Assembly: GCF_022662575.1 (NCBI RefSeq)
Contig: NZ_JALBFU010000003.1
Span: 186,879-250,878, forward strand
Length of the DNA: 64,000 nucleotides
Source of the DNA: Luteimonas aquatica
GTDB taxonomy: Bacteria > Pseudomonadota > Gammaproteobacteria > Xanthomonadales > Xanthomonadaceae
Direction: 5' to 3'
Part shown: piece by piece, positions 1 to 7,487 of the stretch
Position numbering within the stretch: position 1 is the first letter of the stretch
Layout of the letters: each line of letters begins with the position of its first letter
Notes under the pieces: generated by a model
Seen by the model: the letters and a program-made list of their open reading frames with translations, nothing else
What the model was told of the DNA's origin: nothing
Databases searched by the model: none
Made by a program: the position numbers and the translations under genes

Positions 1-43
1 CGAACGTGGCCAGGGCTTCGGCGTGGAGATCGGGGTCTGTCAT
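1..43 (-). CDS. pdxH: Pyridoxamine 5'-phosphate oxidase, N-terminal fragment (probable)
   Basis: Only the first 14 codons lie in the window, read leftwards from an ATG at 43-41. The peptide begins M-T-D-P-D-L-H-A-E-A-L-A-T-F. From memory this closely resembles the start of Xanthomonas PdxH (…YAEALATF…), the FMN enzyme that makes pyridoxal 5'-phosphate. The start codon is 17 nt from the divergently read kinase ATG at 61, so the two genes share a very short promoter region. The identification rests on a short match and needs the sequence to the left of the window. Confidence 0.5.
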   Translation of the reverse strand, partial: MTDPDLHAEALATF

Positions 44-60
44 TGCGCTATTGTGGCCCG

Positions 61-867
61 ATGCAGGCCCCCGTGCATCCCGACGGCTATCCGGAACACG
101 TCGTTTCCGGCGTTCTTGACGACATCTTGACGCTTCCGCCCGGCGCCGTTTACGGCATCGTCGGCCTGCAGGGCAGCGGCAAGTCGACGCTGGCCGCGCA
201 GGTCGCGGCCCTGGCCCGCGCCCGCGGCCGGCGCGCGGCCGTGCTGTCGGTGGACGATGTCTACCTCGACCGCGACGCGCGCGAGCGGCTGGGGCGCGAG
301 GTCCACCCGTTGCTGGCCACGCGCGGCCCGCCTGGCACGCACGATCTCGCCCTGGCCCTGGACACCCTGGACGCCCTGCGCGCGGGCCGGCCCGCGCCGC
401 TGCCGCAGTTCGACAAGCTCGCCGACCGCCGCCTGCCGGCTTCGCAATGGCCGCGCGCCGAAGGCGCGGACCTGGTCCTCTTCGAAGGCTGGTTCCTGAA
501 GACGCCGCCGCAGGCCGAGGCCGAACTGGCGGCTCCGCTCAACGCCCTCGAACGCGAGGAGGACCGCGACGGACGCTGGCGGCGGTACTGCAACCGGGTC
601 CTCGGCCGCGACTATCCGCCGCTGTGGGCGCGCATCGACCGCCTGCTGTTCCTGCAGGGGCCGGGGTTCGAGGTGGTGCCGGAGTGGCGCTGGCAGCAGG
701 AACAGGCACTGCAGGCCGCGCGGCCCGAGCGCGCGGCGATGTCGCGCGCGCAGGTGGAACGGTTCGTGCAGTTCTTCGAGCGCACCAGCCGCCAGGCGCT
801 GCGCGCGCTGCCGGAGATCGCGGACCGGGTGCTGCGCCTCGACGGCGGGCGCCGGATCGTGCCGTGA
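61..867 (+). CDS. P-loop kinase, D-glycerate 3-kinase-like
   Basis: A 268-residue cytoplasmic protein with a Walker A motif G-L-Q-G-S-G-K-S-T near residues 35-43, followed by V-L-S-V-D-D-V-Y-L, the Walker-B/substrate segment seen in uridine kinase, phosphoribulokinase and glycerate kinase relatives. A later L-V-L-F-E-G-W-F segment is typical of the glycerate 3-kinase-like group. The actual substrate cannot be told from sequence. I chose the ATG at 61 because the in-frame TTG at 43 would overlap the divergent pdxH start. A TATTGT -10-like box at 49-54 ends 6 nt before the ATG and no Shine-Dalgarno is present, so the mRNA may be leaderless. Confidence 0.75.
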   Translation: MQAPVHPDGYPEHVVSGVLDDILTLPPGAVYGIVGLQGSGKSTLAAQVAALARARGRRAAVLSVDDVYLDRDARERLGREVHPLLATRGPPGTHDLALALDTLDALRAGRPAPLPQFDKLADRRLPASQWPRAEGADLVLFEGWFLKTPPQAEAELAAPLNALEREEDRDGRWRRYCNRVLGRDYPPLWARIDRLLFLQGPGFEVVPEWRWQQEQALQAARPERAAMSRAQVERFVQFFERTSRQALRALPEIADRVLRLDGGRRIVP

Positions 868-912
868 GCGCGCAGGCGCCCACGGCACGCGGTTCGCTCA
901 CCGCACGGTCGA

Positions 913-1116
913 TCACTGCACGATGAAGGTGATGCGCAGGTTGACGCGCCATTCGGTGATGTTGCCGACATCGTCGGTGACCGCCTTGATCTCGTTCACC
1001 CACACGCCCTTGATGCCCTTGACGGTTTCCGATGCCTTCTTCAGGCCGTGCCTGACCGCGTCTTCGATGCTGGTGGCGGAGGATGCGTTGAGTTCGATGA
1101 CCTTGGCGACGGACAT
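913..1116 (-). CDS. Dodecin family flavin-binding protein
   Basis: A 67-residue protein of exactly dodecin length, starting M-S-V-A-K-V-I-E-L and containing S-S-x-S-I-E-D-A-V and the I-K-G-V-W-V-N-E segment. In dodecins the tryptophan stacks on the bound flavin. Dodecins form hollow 12-subunit spheres that store or buffer flavins in the cytoplasm. An AGGAG Shine-Dalgarno precedes the ATG at 1116. The gene is divergent from aroK, with about 100 bp between them. Flavin (rather than coenzyme A) as ligand follows from the family, not from direct evidence here. Confidence 0.9.
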   Translation of the reverse strand: MSVAKVIELNASSATSIEDAVRHGLKKASETVKGIKGVWVNEIKAVTDDVGNITEWRVNLRITFIVQ

Positions 1117-1214
1117 GGGGAGTCTCCTGTCTGGACGGCACGATGCCGGGGACGCCTACCCTAAGCCGGCATGCGTTAAAAGAACGCTCGCCGCCGCTGT
1201 GGGCTGCTAGTAGC

Positions 1215-1859
1215 ATGCGGGGCATGTGCCCCGAGACCGATCCCGACCTCGACTTCGAGCGCGAGGCCGCCCACCCGGCAGCCGCCGGGCGCGCGACCTC
1301 GCCCAATCTGGTGCTGGTCGGTCCGATGGGATCGGGCAAGACCTCGATCGGCCGACGCCTGGCCGACCGCTTCGGCCTGGCCTTCGTCGACGTCGACCGC
1401 GAGATCGAGGCGCGCACCGGCGCCAGCATCAACACCATCTTCGAGTGCGAGGGCGAGGCCGGCTTTCGCGCGCGCGAGCGCGCCACCCTGGCCGAGCTGT
1501 TCGACGGCGGCCGCACCACCGTGATCGCCACCGGCGGCGGCGCCGTGCTCGATGCCGCCACGCGCGCGCTGCTGCACGCGCGCGGGTTCGTCGTGCACCT
1601 GCACGTGAGCGTCGAGCAGCAGCTGGCGCGGCTGGCGCGCGACCGCACCCGACCGCTGCTGGCCGGCCCGGACCGCGAGGCCGTGCTGCGGCGCCTGGCG
1701 GTCGCGCGCGAACCGCTGTACGTGGAGGCCTCGCACCTGCGCTTCGACACCGACGCGCTGACCACCGCCGAGGCCGCCGCCAGGCTCGGATCCCTTCTGG
1801 ACATCCGCTGGCGCCAGGCTCCCGGCCAGGGCCCGGCGCCGCACGAGACACCGGCATGA
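1215..1859 (+). CDS. aroK: Shikimate kinase
   Basis: Phosphorylates shikimate at the 3-OH using ATP, the fifth step of chorismate synthesis. The Walker A motif [12 protein letters not shown] and the D-V-D-x-E-I-E shikimate-contact segment are clear. They are followed by the F-x-x-x-E-G-E-x-x-F-R-x-R-E segment and the substrate-binding A-T-G-G-G-A-V loop; the lid R-D-R-T-R-P-L-L is also present. The protein is about 214 residues, longer than the usual ~175, because of an N-terminal extension of some 34 residues and a short tail. ATGs at 1215 and 1224 are both possible and neither has a good ribosome site. The stop codon overlaps the aroB start (ATGA), so the two are translationally coupled. 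Confidence 0.93.
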   Translation: MRGMCPETDPDLDFEREAAHPAAAGRATSPNLVLVGPMGSGKTSIGRRLADRFGLAFVDVDREIEARTGASINTIFECEGEAGFRARERATLAELFDGGRTTVIATGGGAVLDAATRALLHARGFVVHLHVSVEQQLARLARDRTRPLLAGPDREAVLRRLAVAREPLYVEASHLRFDTDALTTAEAAARLGSLLDIRWRQAPGQGPAPHETPA

Positions 1860-3004
1860 CCAACGCTTCCTCCACCGACGCTTCCTCCACCGATCTGCGC
1901 ACCGTGGCAGTCGGCGGCGCGCAGCCCTATGCGATCTCGATCGCGCCGGACCTGTTGTCCAGCGACGCCGTCGCCGCGCCGCTGCGCGGACGGCACGCGC
2001 TGCTGGTCAGCGACGGCCACGTCGCGCCGCTGTACGCGCAGCGCGTGCAGGACGCGCTGCGGCGCGCCCGCCCGGAGGCGTGCGTGGCCCTGCACGTCAT
2101 CCCGCCGGGCGAGGCGGCGAAAACGCTGGCGCACTTCGCCGGCGCCGTCGATGCCCTCGCCGCGCTCGGCGCCACGCGCGACGCCTGCGTGTACGCGCTC
2201 GGCGGCGGCGTGGTCGGCGACCTGGCCGGATTCGCCGCCGCCTGCTGGATGCGCGGCATCGATTGCGTGCAGTTGCCCACGACGCTGCTGGCGATGGTGG
2301 ACTCCTCCGTCGGCGGCAAGACCGCGGTCGACCTGCCGCAGGGCAAGAACCTGGTCGGCGCCTTCCACCCGCCGCGCGCGGTGCTCGCCGACACGACTGC
2401 CCTGCGCACGTTGCCGGCGCGCGAGCTGCGCGCCGGTTTCGCCGAGGTGATCAAGTACGGCGCGATCGCCGACGCGCCGTTCCTGGACTGGCTGGACGCC
2501 AACGCCGACGCCCTGCTGTCCGGCGACGACGCCGCGCTGTCCGAGGCGATCGCGCGCAGCTGCGCGCACAAGGCGTCGATCGTGGAGCGCGACCCCTACG
2601 AGCACGGCGATCGCGCCCTGCTCAACCTCGGCCATACCTTCGGCCACGCCATCGAAACGGAGCAGGCCGCCAACAGCGGCGGCTACAGCGCGCCCGACAA
2701 CGACAGCTTCAACCATGGCGAGGCGGTCGCGATCGGCATGGTGCTGGCCGCGCGCCTGTCGAAGGCGCTCGGCCTGGCCTCGGACACCGACGTGGAAATC
2801 CTGCGCGCGCTGCTGCAGCGCTTCGGCCTGCCGGTCTCGCTGCCGCCGTCGCTCGACGCGCAGGCCCTGCTCGCGCACATGCGCCTGGACAAGAAGGCGC
2901 AGGCCAGCGGCCTGCGCTTCGTGCTCTGGGACGGCATCGGCCGCGCGCGCGTGGTCGCGGACGTGGCCGAGGACGCGGTGCTGGCGGCGCTGCGCGCGGC
3001 CTGA
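1856..3004 (+). CDS. aroB: 3-dehydroquinate synthase
   Basis: A 382-residue NAD-dependent synthase that converts DAHP to 3-dehydroquinate in the shikimate pathway. Family landmarks are [12 protein letters not shown] (NAD loop), [22 protein letters not shown], and the metal-ligand stretch [12 protein letters not shown] followed by [10 protein letters not shown]. The extra residues between the two histidine motifs ([13 protein letters not shown]) make that loop slightly longer than in E. coli. It overlaps aroK by 4 nt, giving the common aroKB operon. Confidence 0.96.
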   Translation: MTNASSTDASSTDLRTVAVGGAQPYAISIAPDLLSSDAVAAPLRGRHALLVSDGHVAPLYAQRVQDALRRARPEACVALHVIPPGEAAKTLAHFAGAVDALAALGATRDACVYALGGGVVGDLAGFAAACWMRGIDCVQLPTTLLAMVDSSVGGKTAVDLPQGKNLVGAFHPPRAVLADTTALRTLPARELRAGFAEVIKYGAIADAPFLDWLDANADALLSGDDAALSEAIARSCAHKASIVERDPYEHGDRALLNLGHTFGHAIETEQAANSGGYSAPDNDSFNHGEAVAIGMVLAARLSKALGLASDTDVEILRALLQRFGLPVSLPPSLDAQALLAHMRLDKKAQASGLRFVLWDGIGRARVVADVAEDAVLAALRAA

Positions 3005-3017
3005 CGCCGGCCCGGCG

Positions 3018-3329
3018 CTAGACGCTGCCCTCGGTCTCGATCACCAGCACCCGCGCCGCGCCGCGCGGATGCGCGGCATGCTCGGTGCCGACGCCGGCGT
3101 GGAAGATGTCGCCGGCATGCAGGACGGCAGCGTGCTCGCGGCCGTCCTCGCGGTAGCGCATCTCCACCACCCCGTCGAGGACCACGAACACTTCCTCGCC
3201 GTCGTTGACGTGCCAGCGGTAGGGCCGGTCGGTCCAGTGCAGCCGCGTGGTGATGCCGCGCATGCGCGCGATCGGCAGCGCGCCCCAGGCGCGGTCGGCG
3301 ACGAACTCGCGGCCGCGGACGATCCTCAT
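3018..3329 (-). CDS. Small cupin-domain protein
   Basis: A 103-residue single-domain cupin. The first cupin motif is visible around W-H-V-N-D-G-E-E-V-F-V-V-L-D-G, and the second around L-H-A-G-D-I-F-H-A-G-V-G-T-E-H. The histidines and glutamate would bind a divalent metal. I chose the ATG at 3329 because upstream codons would run into the isochorismatase gene, which ends 7 nt away on the same strand; the pair is probably one operon. Single-domain cupins range from enzymes to small-molecule binders, so no reaction is assigned. Confidence 0.82.
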   Translation of the reverse strand: MRIVRGREFVADRAWGALPIARMRGITTRLHWTDRPYRWHVNDGEEVFVVLDGVVEMRYREDGREHAAVLHAGDIFHAGVGTEHAAHPRGAARVLVIETEGSV

Positions 3330-3336
3330 CGCGGCC

Positions 3337-3969
3337 TCAGGCGGCCTGACGGCGCCGAGCCAGCGCGCGCTGGTTGGAAGCGTACGGTCCCTCCGGACCG
3401 GACTCGGCGCCGGAGGCGAGCGCATCGATCCATTCGTCCGTGCCCATCACCACCGCGAACGCGCTGTGGAACACCACGCTGAAGACGCGGTGGATCTCCT
3501 CGGCGCTGGCGGCGCCGGCGGCGTTCTCGTACGGCAGCGCGCCGGTGGCATCGCCGAGGAACTCGACATGCAGGCCGGCGTGGGCGGCGTGATAGACCGT
3601 GGAGGCGTCGCAGTTGTGGGTCATGTAGCCGGCGATGGCGAGCGTGTCGATGCCGTTGCGCGCGATCCAGTCGGCGAAGTCGGTGCCGGCGAAGACGCTG
3701 GCCATATGCTTCTCGATGTAGTGGTCGCGCGGCCGCGAGGCGATCTCCGGGTGCAGCGCCCAGTTCGGCGTGTCGCGCAGGAAGATCGGCGCCTGCGGCG
3801 GCGCGGTGTGCTGCACCACCACCACCGGCACTCCGGCCGCGCGCGCCGCGTCCATGGCGCGGGCGATGTTGGGCAGGGTCTGCTCCACCGGCGGGTATTC
3901 GATCGGCAGGCCGCCGCCGAAGTATTCGTTCTGCACATCGATGACGACGAGGGCGCGCTTGCGGGCCAT
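3337..3969 (-). CDS. Isochorismatase-family cysteine hydrolase
   Basis: A 210-residue cytoplasmic hydrolase of the isochorismatase/nicotinamidase fold. The catalytic triad can be seen as Asp in V-V-I-D-V-Q-N near residue 10, Lys in I-E-K-H-M-A-S-V-F-A-G-T-D, and Cys in G-Y-M-T-H-N-C-D-A-S-T. The start at 3969 is supported by a GGAGCAGG ribosome site. It lies directly upstream of the cupin gene and divergent from a GlxA-type regulator 94 bp away, an arrangement that suggests the regulator controls it. The substrate is unknown; relatives hydrolyse amides or vinyl ethers. Confidence 0.88.
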   Translation of the reverse strand: MARKRALVVIDVQNEYFGGGLPIEYPPVEQTLPNIARAMDAARAAGVPVVVVQHTAPPQAPIFLRDTPNWALHPEIASRPRDHYIEKHMASVFAGTDFADWIARNGIDTLAIAGYMTHNCDASTVYHAAHAGLHVEFLGDATGALPYENAAGAASAEEIHRVFSVVFHSAFAVVMGTDEWIDALASGAESGPEGPYASNQRALARRRQAA

Positions 3970-4051
3970 GTCCTGCTCCTGGAAGTGTGGGGTGGCGCCA
4001 TTGTTGGCCGTCGCCGCCCGCCCCGACAGTGGCCCGGATGCCAATACTCGC

Positions 4052-4057
4052 TAGAAT
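4052..4057 (+). promoter_or_regulatory. -10 element abutting the GlxA-type regulator start
   Basis: TAGAAT ends 6 nt before the ATG at 4064, with no Shine-Dalgarno in between. Transcription would begin at or next to the start codon, so the mRNA is a leaderless candidate. The -35 region is not recognisable. Confidence 0.5.
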
Positions 4058-4063
4058 CGGGCC

Positions 4064-5062
4064 ATGCCTGCCCTCGCCCCCGACCGCATCCGCCCTCCCG
4101 CCGCATCGCGCGCCGCTCCGCGCATCGCCGTGGTCGCCTTCGACCGCATCAGTCCCTTCCACCTGTCCGTGCCCTGCCTGGTGTTCGAGAACCGGGGCGG
4201 CGCGGACCTGCCGCGCTTCGACCTGCGCGTGTGCGCGGCCGAGCCGGGACCGCAGCGCACCGAGGCCGGCTTCAGCATCCAGGCCCGTCACGGCCTGGCC
4301 GGGCTGCGCACGGCCGACACGATCATCGTGCCGTCCTGGCGCGATGCCGACGAGCGGCCGCCTGAGCCGCTGCTGCGTGCGCTGCGCCGCGCGCATCAGC
4401 GCGGCGCGCGCATCGTCGGCCTGTGCCTGGGCAGCTACGTGCTGGCCGAGGCTGGCCTGCTCGACGAGCGTCCCGCCACCACGCACTGGTACTGGAGCGC
4501 GCATTTCGCCGCGCGCTATCCGCGCGTCCGCCTGCAGCGCGACGTGCTCTACGTCGACGACGGCGAGGTGGTCACCTCGGCCGGCACCGCCGCCGCGCTC
4601 GACTGCTGCCTGCACCTGATGCGCCGCGACCACGGCGCCGACGTCGCCAACCGCATCGCGCGCAGCCTGGTGGTCGCGCCGCACCGGCGCGGCAACCAGG
4701 CGCAGTACATCGACCAGCCGCTGCCGGCCTCGCCCGGCGACGAACGCCTCGACGCGACGCTGGCCTGGGCGCTGGCGCACCTGGATCAGCCGCACGATCT
4801 CGACAGCCTGGCCGCGCGCGCGCTGATGAGCCGGCGCACCTTCACCCGCCGCTTCCGCCAGGCCACCGGCACCACGGTCGGGCAATGGCTGTCGGGGCAG
4901 CGGCTGACGCGCGCGCAGCGCCTGCTGGAAACCTCGCGGCTGCCGCTGGAGGAGATCGCCGCCCAGGCCGGCTTCGGCTCGGCGGCGACCTTGCGCCAGC
5001 GCTTCGCCGCGGCGCTGAAGACCTCGCCGTCGGTCTATCGGCGCGAATTCCGCGCGGGCTGA
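4064..5062 (+). CDS. GlxA-family transcriptional regulator (DJ-1/PfpI plus AraC DNA-binding domain)
   Basis: A 332-residue regulator. Residues about 20-205 form a DJ-1/PfpI-like domain, with the nucleophile-elbow-like G-L-C-L-G-S-Y-V-L-A-E-A-G-L-L and the D-G-x-x-x-T-S-A-G-T-A-A-A-L-D segment; this domain normally senses a metabolite. Residues about 225-325 are a two-helix-turn-helix AraC domain (S-R-R-T-F-T-R-R-F and the second recognition region I-A-A-Q-A-G-F-G-S-A-A-T-L-R-Q-R-F). It is divergent from the isochorismatase/cupin pair, the most likely target. The effector is unknown. Confidence 0.88.
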   Translation: MPALAPDRIRPPAASRAAPRIAVVAFDRISPFHLSVPCLVFENRGGADLPRFDLRVCAAEPGPQRTEAGFSIQARHGLAGLRTADTIIVPSWRDADERPPEPLLRALRRAHQRGARIVGLCLGSYVLAEAGLLDERPATTHWYWSAHFAARYPRVRLQRDVLYVDDGEVVTSAGTAAALDCCLHLMRRDHGADVANRIARSLVVAPHRRGNQAQYIDQPLPASPGDERLDATLAWALAHLDQPHDLDSLAARALMSRRTFTRRFRQATGTTVGQWLSGQRLTRAQRLLETSRLPLEEIAAQAGFGSAATLRQRFAAALKTSPSVYRREFRAG

Positions 5063-5107
5063 TCCGCGCGCCGATCGCCATGCCGGCCGGCGCGTGACGA
5101 CGCCGGA

Positions 5108-5842
5108 CTAGGGCGCGTTGCCACCGACGGACTGGGCGTCGTGCGATTCCTCGCCGCCGAGGTGCGCGCCGGCGCCGACGGCCACGCCGCCACCGAGGCC
5201 GGCGCCGAGACCGCCGGCACCACCACCTCCGCCGCCTCCACCCCCGCGTCCGCCGCCGCCTTCGTTGCCGGCGCGCTTGCCGCCTCCCGCGCCGCCGCCG
5301 GTGCGCAGCGGCCCCTGGTCGGGAATCGCCAGACCGGCGGGGACCGGCTCCAGGTCCAGGGCCTGGCGGATGAAGGTGCGCAGCGAGACCACCAGCGCGG
5401 CGGTGCGGATCGCGCGGCCTTCGGCCATGTCGGCGGCGGCCTGGGCTGCCAGGCGCACCTGCTCCTCGGTGCCGAGCAGGATCACGTCGGACAGGGCGGC
5501 CTCCACGGCGTCGCGGATCCGCCGCCGGCGGTCGCTGCCGCCGGCGGCGTCCTCCGCGCTCGCGGCATCCGGGTCCGCCGCGGGCGGCGGCACGGCGCGG
5601 CGCAGATCGCGCAGGTGCGCGGGATCCACCGCCAGTTCGCCGGTGAACGAGCCGCCCAGCACCTTGTAGGCCGCGATCAGCGTCTTCAGGCGCTCGTTGA
5701 TCTGGCGGTTCTCGCGCTCGCGCCGACGCTGCAGGGTCTGCATGAAGACCAGGCGGATGCCCACCGCCACCAGCGAGACCGCCACCAGCCCCAGCAGCGT
5801 GGTGAGCAGGCCGTTCCAGGAACTGAAATCGAGATTGCGCAT
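5108..5842 (-). CDS. Membrane-anchored protein with a glycine-rich tail, unknown function
   Basis: A 244-residue protein not recognised as a named family. One membrane segment (G-L-L-T-T-L-L-G-L-V-A-V-S-L-V-A-V-G-I) lies at residues ~11-30. A charged stretch (R-R-R-E-R-E-N-R-Q-I-N-E-R-L-K-T-L) and a soluble part resembling a conserved proteobacterial 'A-Y-K-V-L-G-G-S-F' hypothetical protein follow. Residues ~183-235 are almost all Gly with Ala, Arg and Asn. The tail is low-complexity and may be unstructured. The ATG at 5842 is the natural start. It converges on the GlxA-type gene. Confidence 0.7.
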   Translation of the reverse strand: MRNLDFSSWNGLLTTLLGLVAVSLVAVGIRLVFMQTLQRRRERENRQINERLKTLIAAYKVLGGSFTGELAVDPAHLRDLRRAVPPPAADPDAASAEDAAGGSDRRRRIRDAVEAALSDVILLGTEEQVRLAAQAAADMAEGRAIRTAALVVSLRTFIRQALDLEPVPAGLAIPDQGPLRTGGGAGGGKRAGNEGGGGRGGGGGGGGGAGGLGAGLGGGVAVGAGAHLGGEESHDAQSVGGNAP

Positions 5843-5939
5843 CGGCGGCCGCGGGATGGGATGCCGCCAAGCCTAGCAACGATCGCCCGGGGCGGGCCAC
5901 GGGACGGCCCGCCCCCGGCGAACCGCGCGCCGGCTCGCG

Positions 5940-5945
5940 TAAAAT
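5940..5945 (+). promoter_or_regulatory. -10 element abutting the WGR gene start
   Basis: TAAAAT (5 of 6 matches to TATAAT) ends 7 nt before the ATG at 5953 and the gap has no ribosome-binding site. This is the spacing expected for a leaderless transcript starting at the A of the ATG. Confidence 0.55.
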
Positions 5946-5952
5946 CGCCGCC

Positions 5953-6207
5953 ATGCGCCTGCTCCTGCAACAACGGCCCGACGGCCGCGAAGCGCCTCGC
6001 TTCGTGCAACTGATGCTGCAGCCCGACCTGCTGGGCGGATGGACGCTGCTGCGCGAGTCCGGCCAGATCGGCGGCCGCAGCCAGGTCCGCCGCGAACAGC
6101 ATCTCGACCAGGCCGCCGCGGTCGCCGCGCTCGAGCAGGCCCGCGACCAGCTGATCAAACGCGGCTTCCAGCTGATGTTCGCCAAGGGCGAAGCGGCGCG
6201 CCCATGA
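5953..6207 (+). CDS. Single-domain WGR protein
   Basis: An 84-residue protein made of one WGR-type domain: residues ~24-73 contain [20 protein letters not shown] with the W and the G-R pair that define the domain, followed by an alpha-helical [19 protein letters not shown] domains bind nucleic acid in PARPs and occur alone or fused to other domains in bacteria; the role of stand-alone bacterial versions is not established. The stop codon lies inside the left arm of a perfect 11-bp hairpin (6203-6229). Confidence 0.82.
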   Translation: MRLLLQQRPDGREAPRFVQLMLQPDLLGGWTLLRESGQIGGRSQVRREQHLDQAAAVAALEQARDQLIKRGFQLMFAKGEAARP

Positions 6208-6305
6208 GTTGCCCTATCGGCAACTCATGCGCCGCCGAGCGCCCGGCCAGGGATGGCCGGGCCGGACAATCCGAAGCCGATGGCTTCCCGCCATGGATGG
6301 CGACC
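6203..6305 (+). repeat. Dispersed structured repeat, hemE-upstream copy
   Basis: A solitary copy of the element that forms the array at 35.7-36.4 kb, here in the opposite orientation. In order: hairpin I (arms CATGAGTTGCC and GGCAACTCATG, loop CTATC, 6203-6229), a 10-nt spacer, hairpin II (GCCCGGCC, 6 nt, GGCCGGGC), then CGGACAATCCGAAG and a CCATGGATGG core. The arm of hairpin I includes the WGR stop codon, so it may also end that transcript. The element ends about 40 nt before hemE. Confidence 0.85.
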
Positions 6306-6346
6306 TCGCTCCTTCCCGGCATTGTCGGCTTTTCTCCGGAACATCC

Positions 6347-7453
6347 ATGACCTTGAAGAACGATCGTTTCCTGCGCGCGCTGCGGCGCGAGCCCGTCGAC
6401 CGCACGCCGGTCTGGCTGATGCGGCAGGCCGGGCGCTACCTGCCCGAGTACCGCGCCACCCGCCAGCGCGCCGGCAGCTTCCTGGCGATGGCCAAGAATC
6501 CGGAGATCGCCTGCGAGGTCACGCTGCAGCCGCTGGCCCGCTTCGACCTCGACGCGGCGATCCTGTTCTCCGACATCCTCACCGTGCCCGACGCCATGGG
6601 CCTGGGCCTGTATTTCGTCGAGGGCGAGGGGCCGAAGTTCCGCTCGCCGGTGCGCGATGCCGCCGCCATCGCGCGGCTGTCGGTGCCGGACATGGAGACC
6701 GAGCTGCGCTACGTGATGGACGCGGTGCGCCTGATCCGCCGCGAGCTCGACAACATGCCCGACGGTCGCGGCGTCCCGCTGATCGGCTTCTCCGGCAGCC
6801 CGTGGACCCTGGCCTGCTACATGGTCGAGGGCGGCGGCAGCGACAACTTCGCGCGCATCAAGGCGATGGCCTTGAACGATCCGGCGGCGCTGCACGCGCT
6901 GCTGGCGGTGAACACCGACGCGGTGATCGCCTATCTCGCCGCGCAGCGCGCGGCCGGCGCGCAGGCGCTGCAGGTGTTCGACACCTGGGGCGGCGCGCTG
7001 AGTCCGGCGATGTACCGCGAATTCTCGCTGCCCTATCTCGCGCGCATCGCCCGCGAACTGCCGCGCGGCATCGAGCCGCCTCGCCAAGGCGGCGAAGGCG
7101 AGGCGCGCACGCCGCTGATCGTCTTCGGCAAGGGCAACGCGCCCTACCTCGAGGAACTCGCCGGCAGCGGCGCGGACGCGATCGGCGTGGACTGGCTGGT
7201 GGAACTCTCCGAGGCCGCGCGCCGCACGCAGGGCAAGGTCGCGCTGCAGGGCAATCTCGATCCGGCCGTGCTCTACGGCACGCCCGCGGCGATCCGCGCG
7301 CAGGCGCGCGCCGCGCTCGACAGCTACGCCGCGGGCAACGGCGGCTCGCGCGAGGGACACGTCTTCAATCTCGGCCACGGCATGTCGCCGGACATGGATC
7401 CCGGGCACGTCGCCGTGCTGGTGGAGGAAGTGCACGCCTACAGCGCGCGTTGA
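6347..7453 (+). CDS. hemE: Uroporphyrinogen decarboxylase
   Basis: Decarboxylates the four acetate chains of uroporphyrinogen III to give coproporphyrinogen III in haem synthesis. The N-terminal signature [16 protein letters not shown] is intact, as are [12 protein letters not shown] (catalytic Asp region), [10 protein letters not shown] and the C-terminal F-N-L-G-H-G. At 368 residues it is about 14 longer than usual; the excess maps to a Gly/Glu/Arg-rich insert around residues 243-258, where the DNA carries a 9-bp inverted repeat (7077-7085 / 7097-7105). The ATG at 6347 aligns with the family start. The upstream 140 bp carry a dispersed repeat. Confidence 0.97.
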   Translation: MTLKNDRFLRALRREPVDRTPVWLMRQAGRYLPEYRATRQRAGSFLAMAKNPEIACEVTLQPLARFDLDAAILFSDILTVPDAMGLGLYFVEGEGPKFRSPVRDAAAIARLSVPDMETELRYVMDAVRLIRRELDNMPDGRGVPLIGFSGSPWTLACYMVEGGGSDNFARIKAMALNDPAALHALLAVNTDAVIAYLAAQRAAGAQALQVFDTWGGALSPAMYREFSLPYLARIARELPRGIEPPRQGGEGEARTPLIVFGKGNAPYLEELAGSGADAIGVDWLVELSEAARRTQGKVALQGNLDPAVLYGTPAAIRAQARAALDSYAAGNGGSREGHVFNLGHGMSPDMDPGHVAVLVEEVHAYSAR

Positions 7454-7487
7454 GCGCGCGCGGGCGATCGCGCGAGGTGATCGGGCC

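Noticed and set aside
539-2878. 779-codon open frame on the minus strand
   Set aside because: It lies antisense to the kinase, aroK and aroB and crosses dodecin in another frame; the translation is Arg/Ala-rich without motifs. It is a high-GC shadow.
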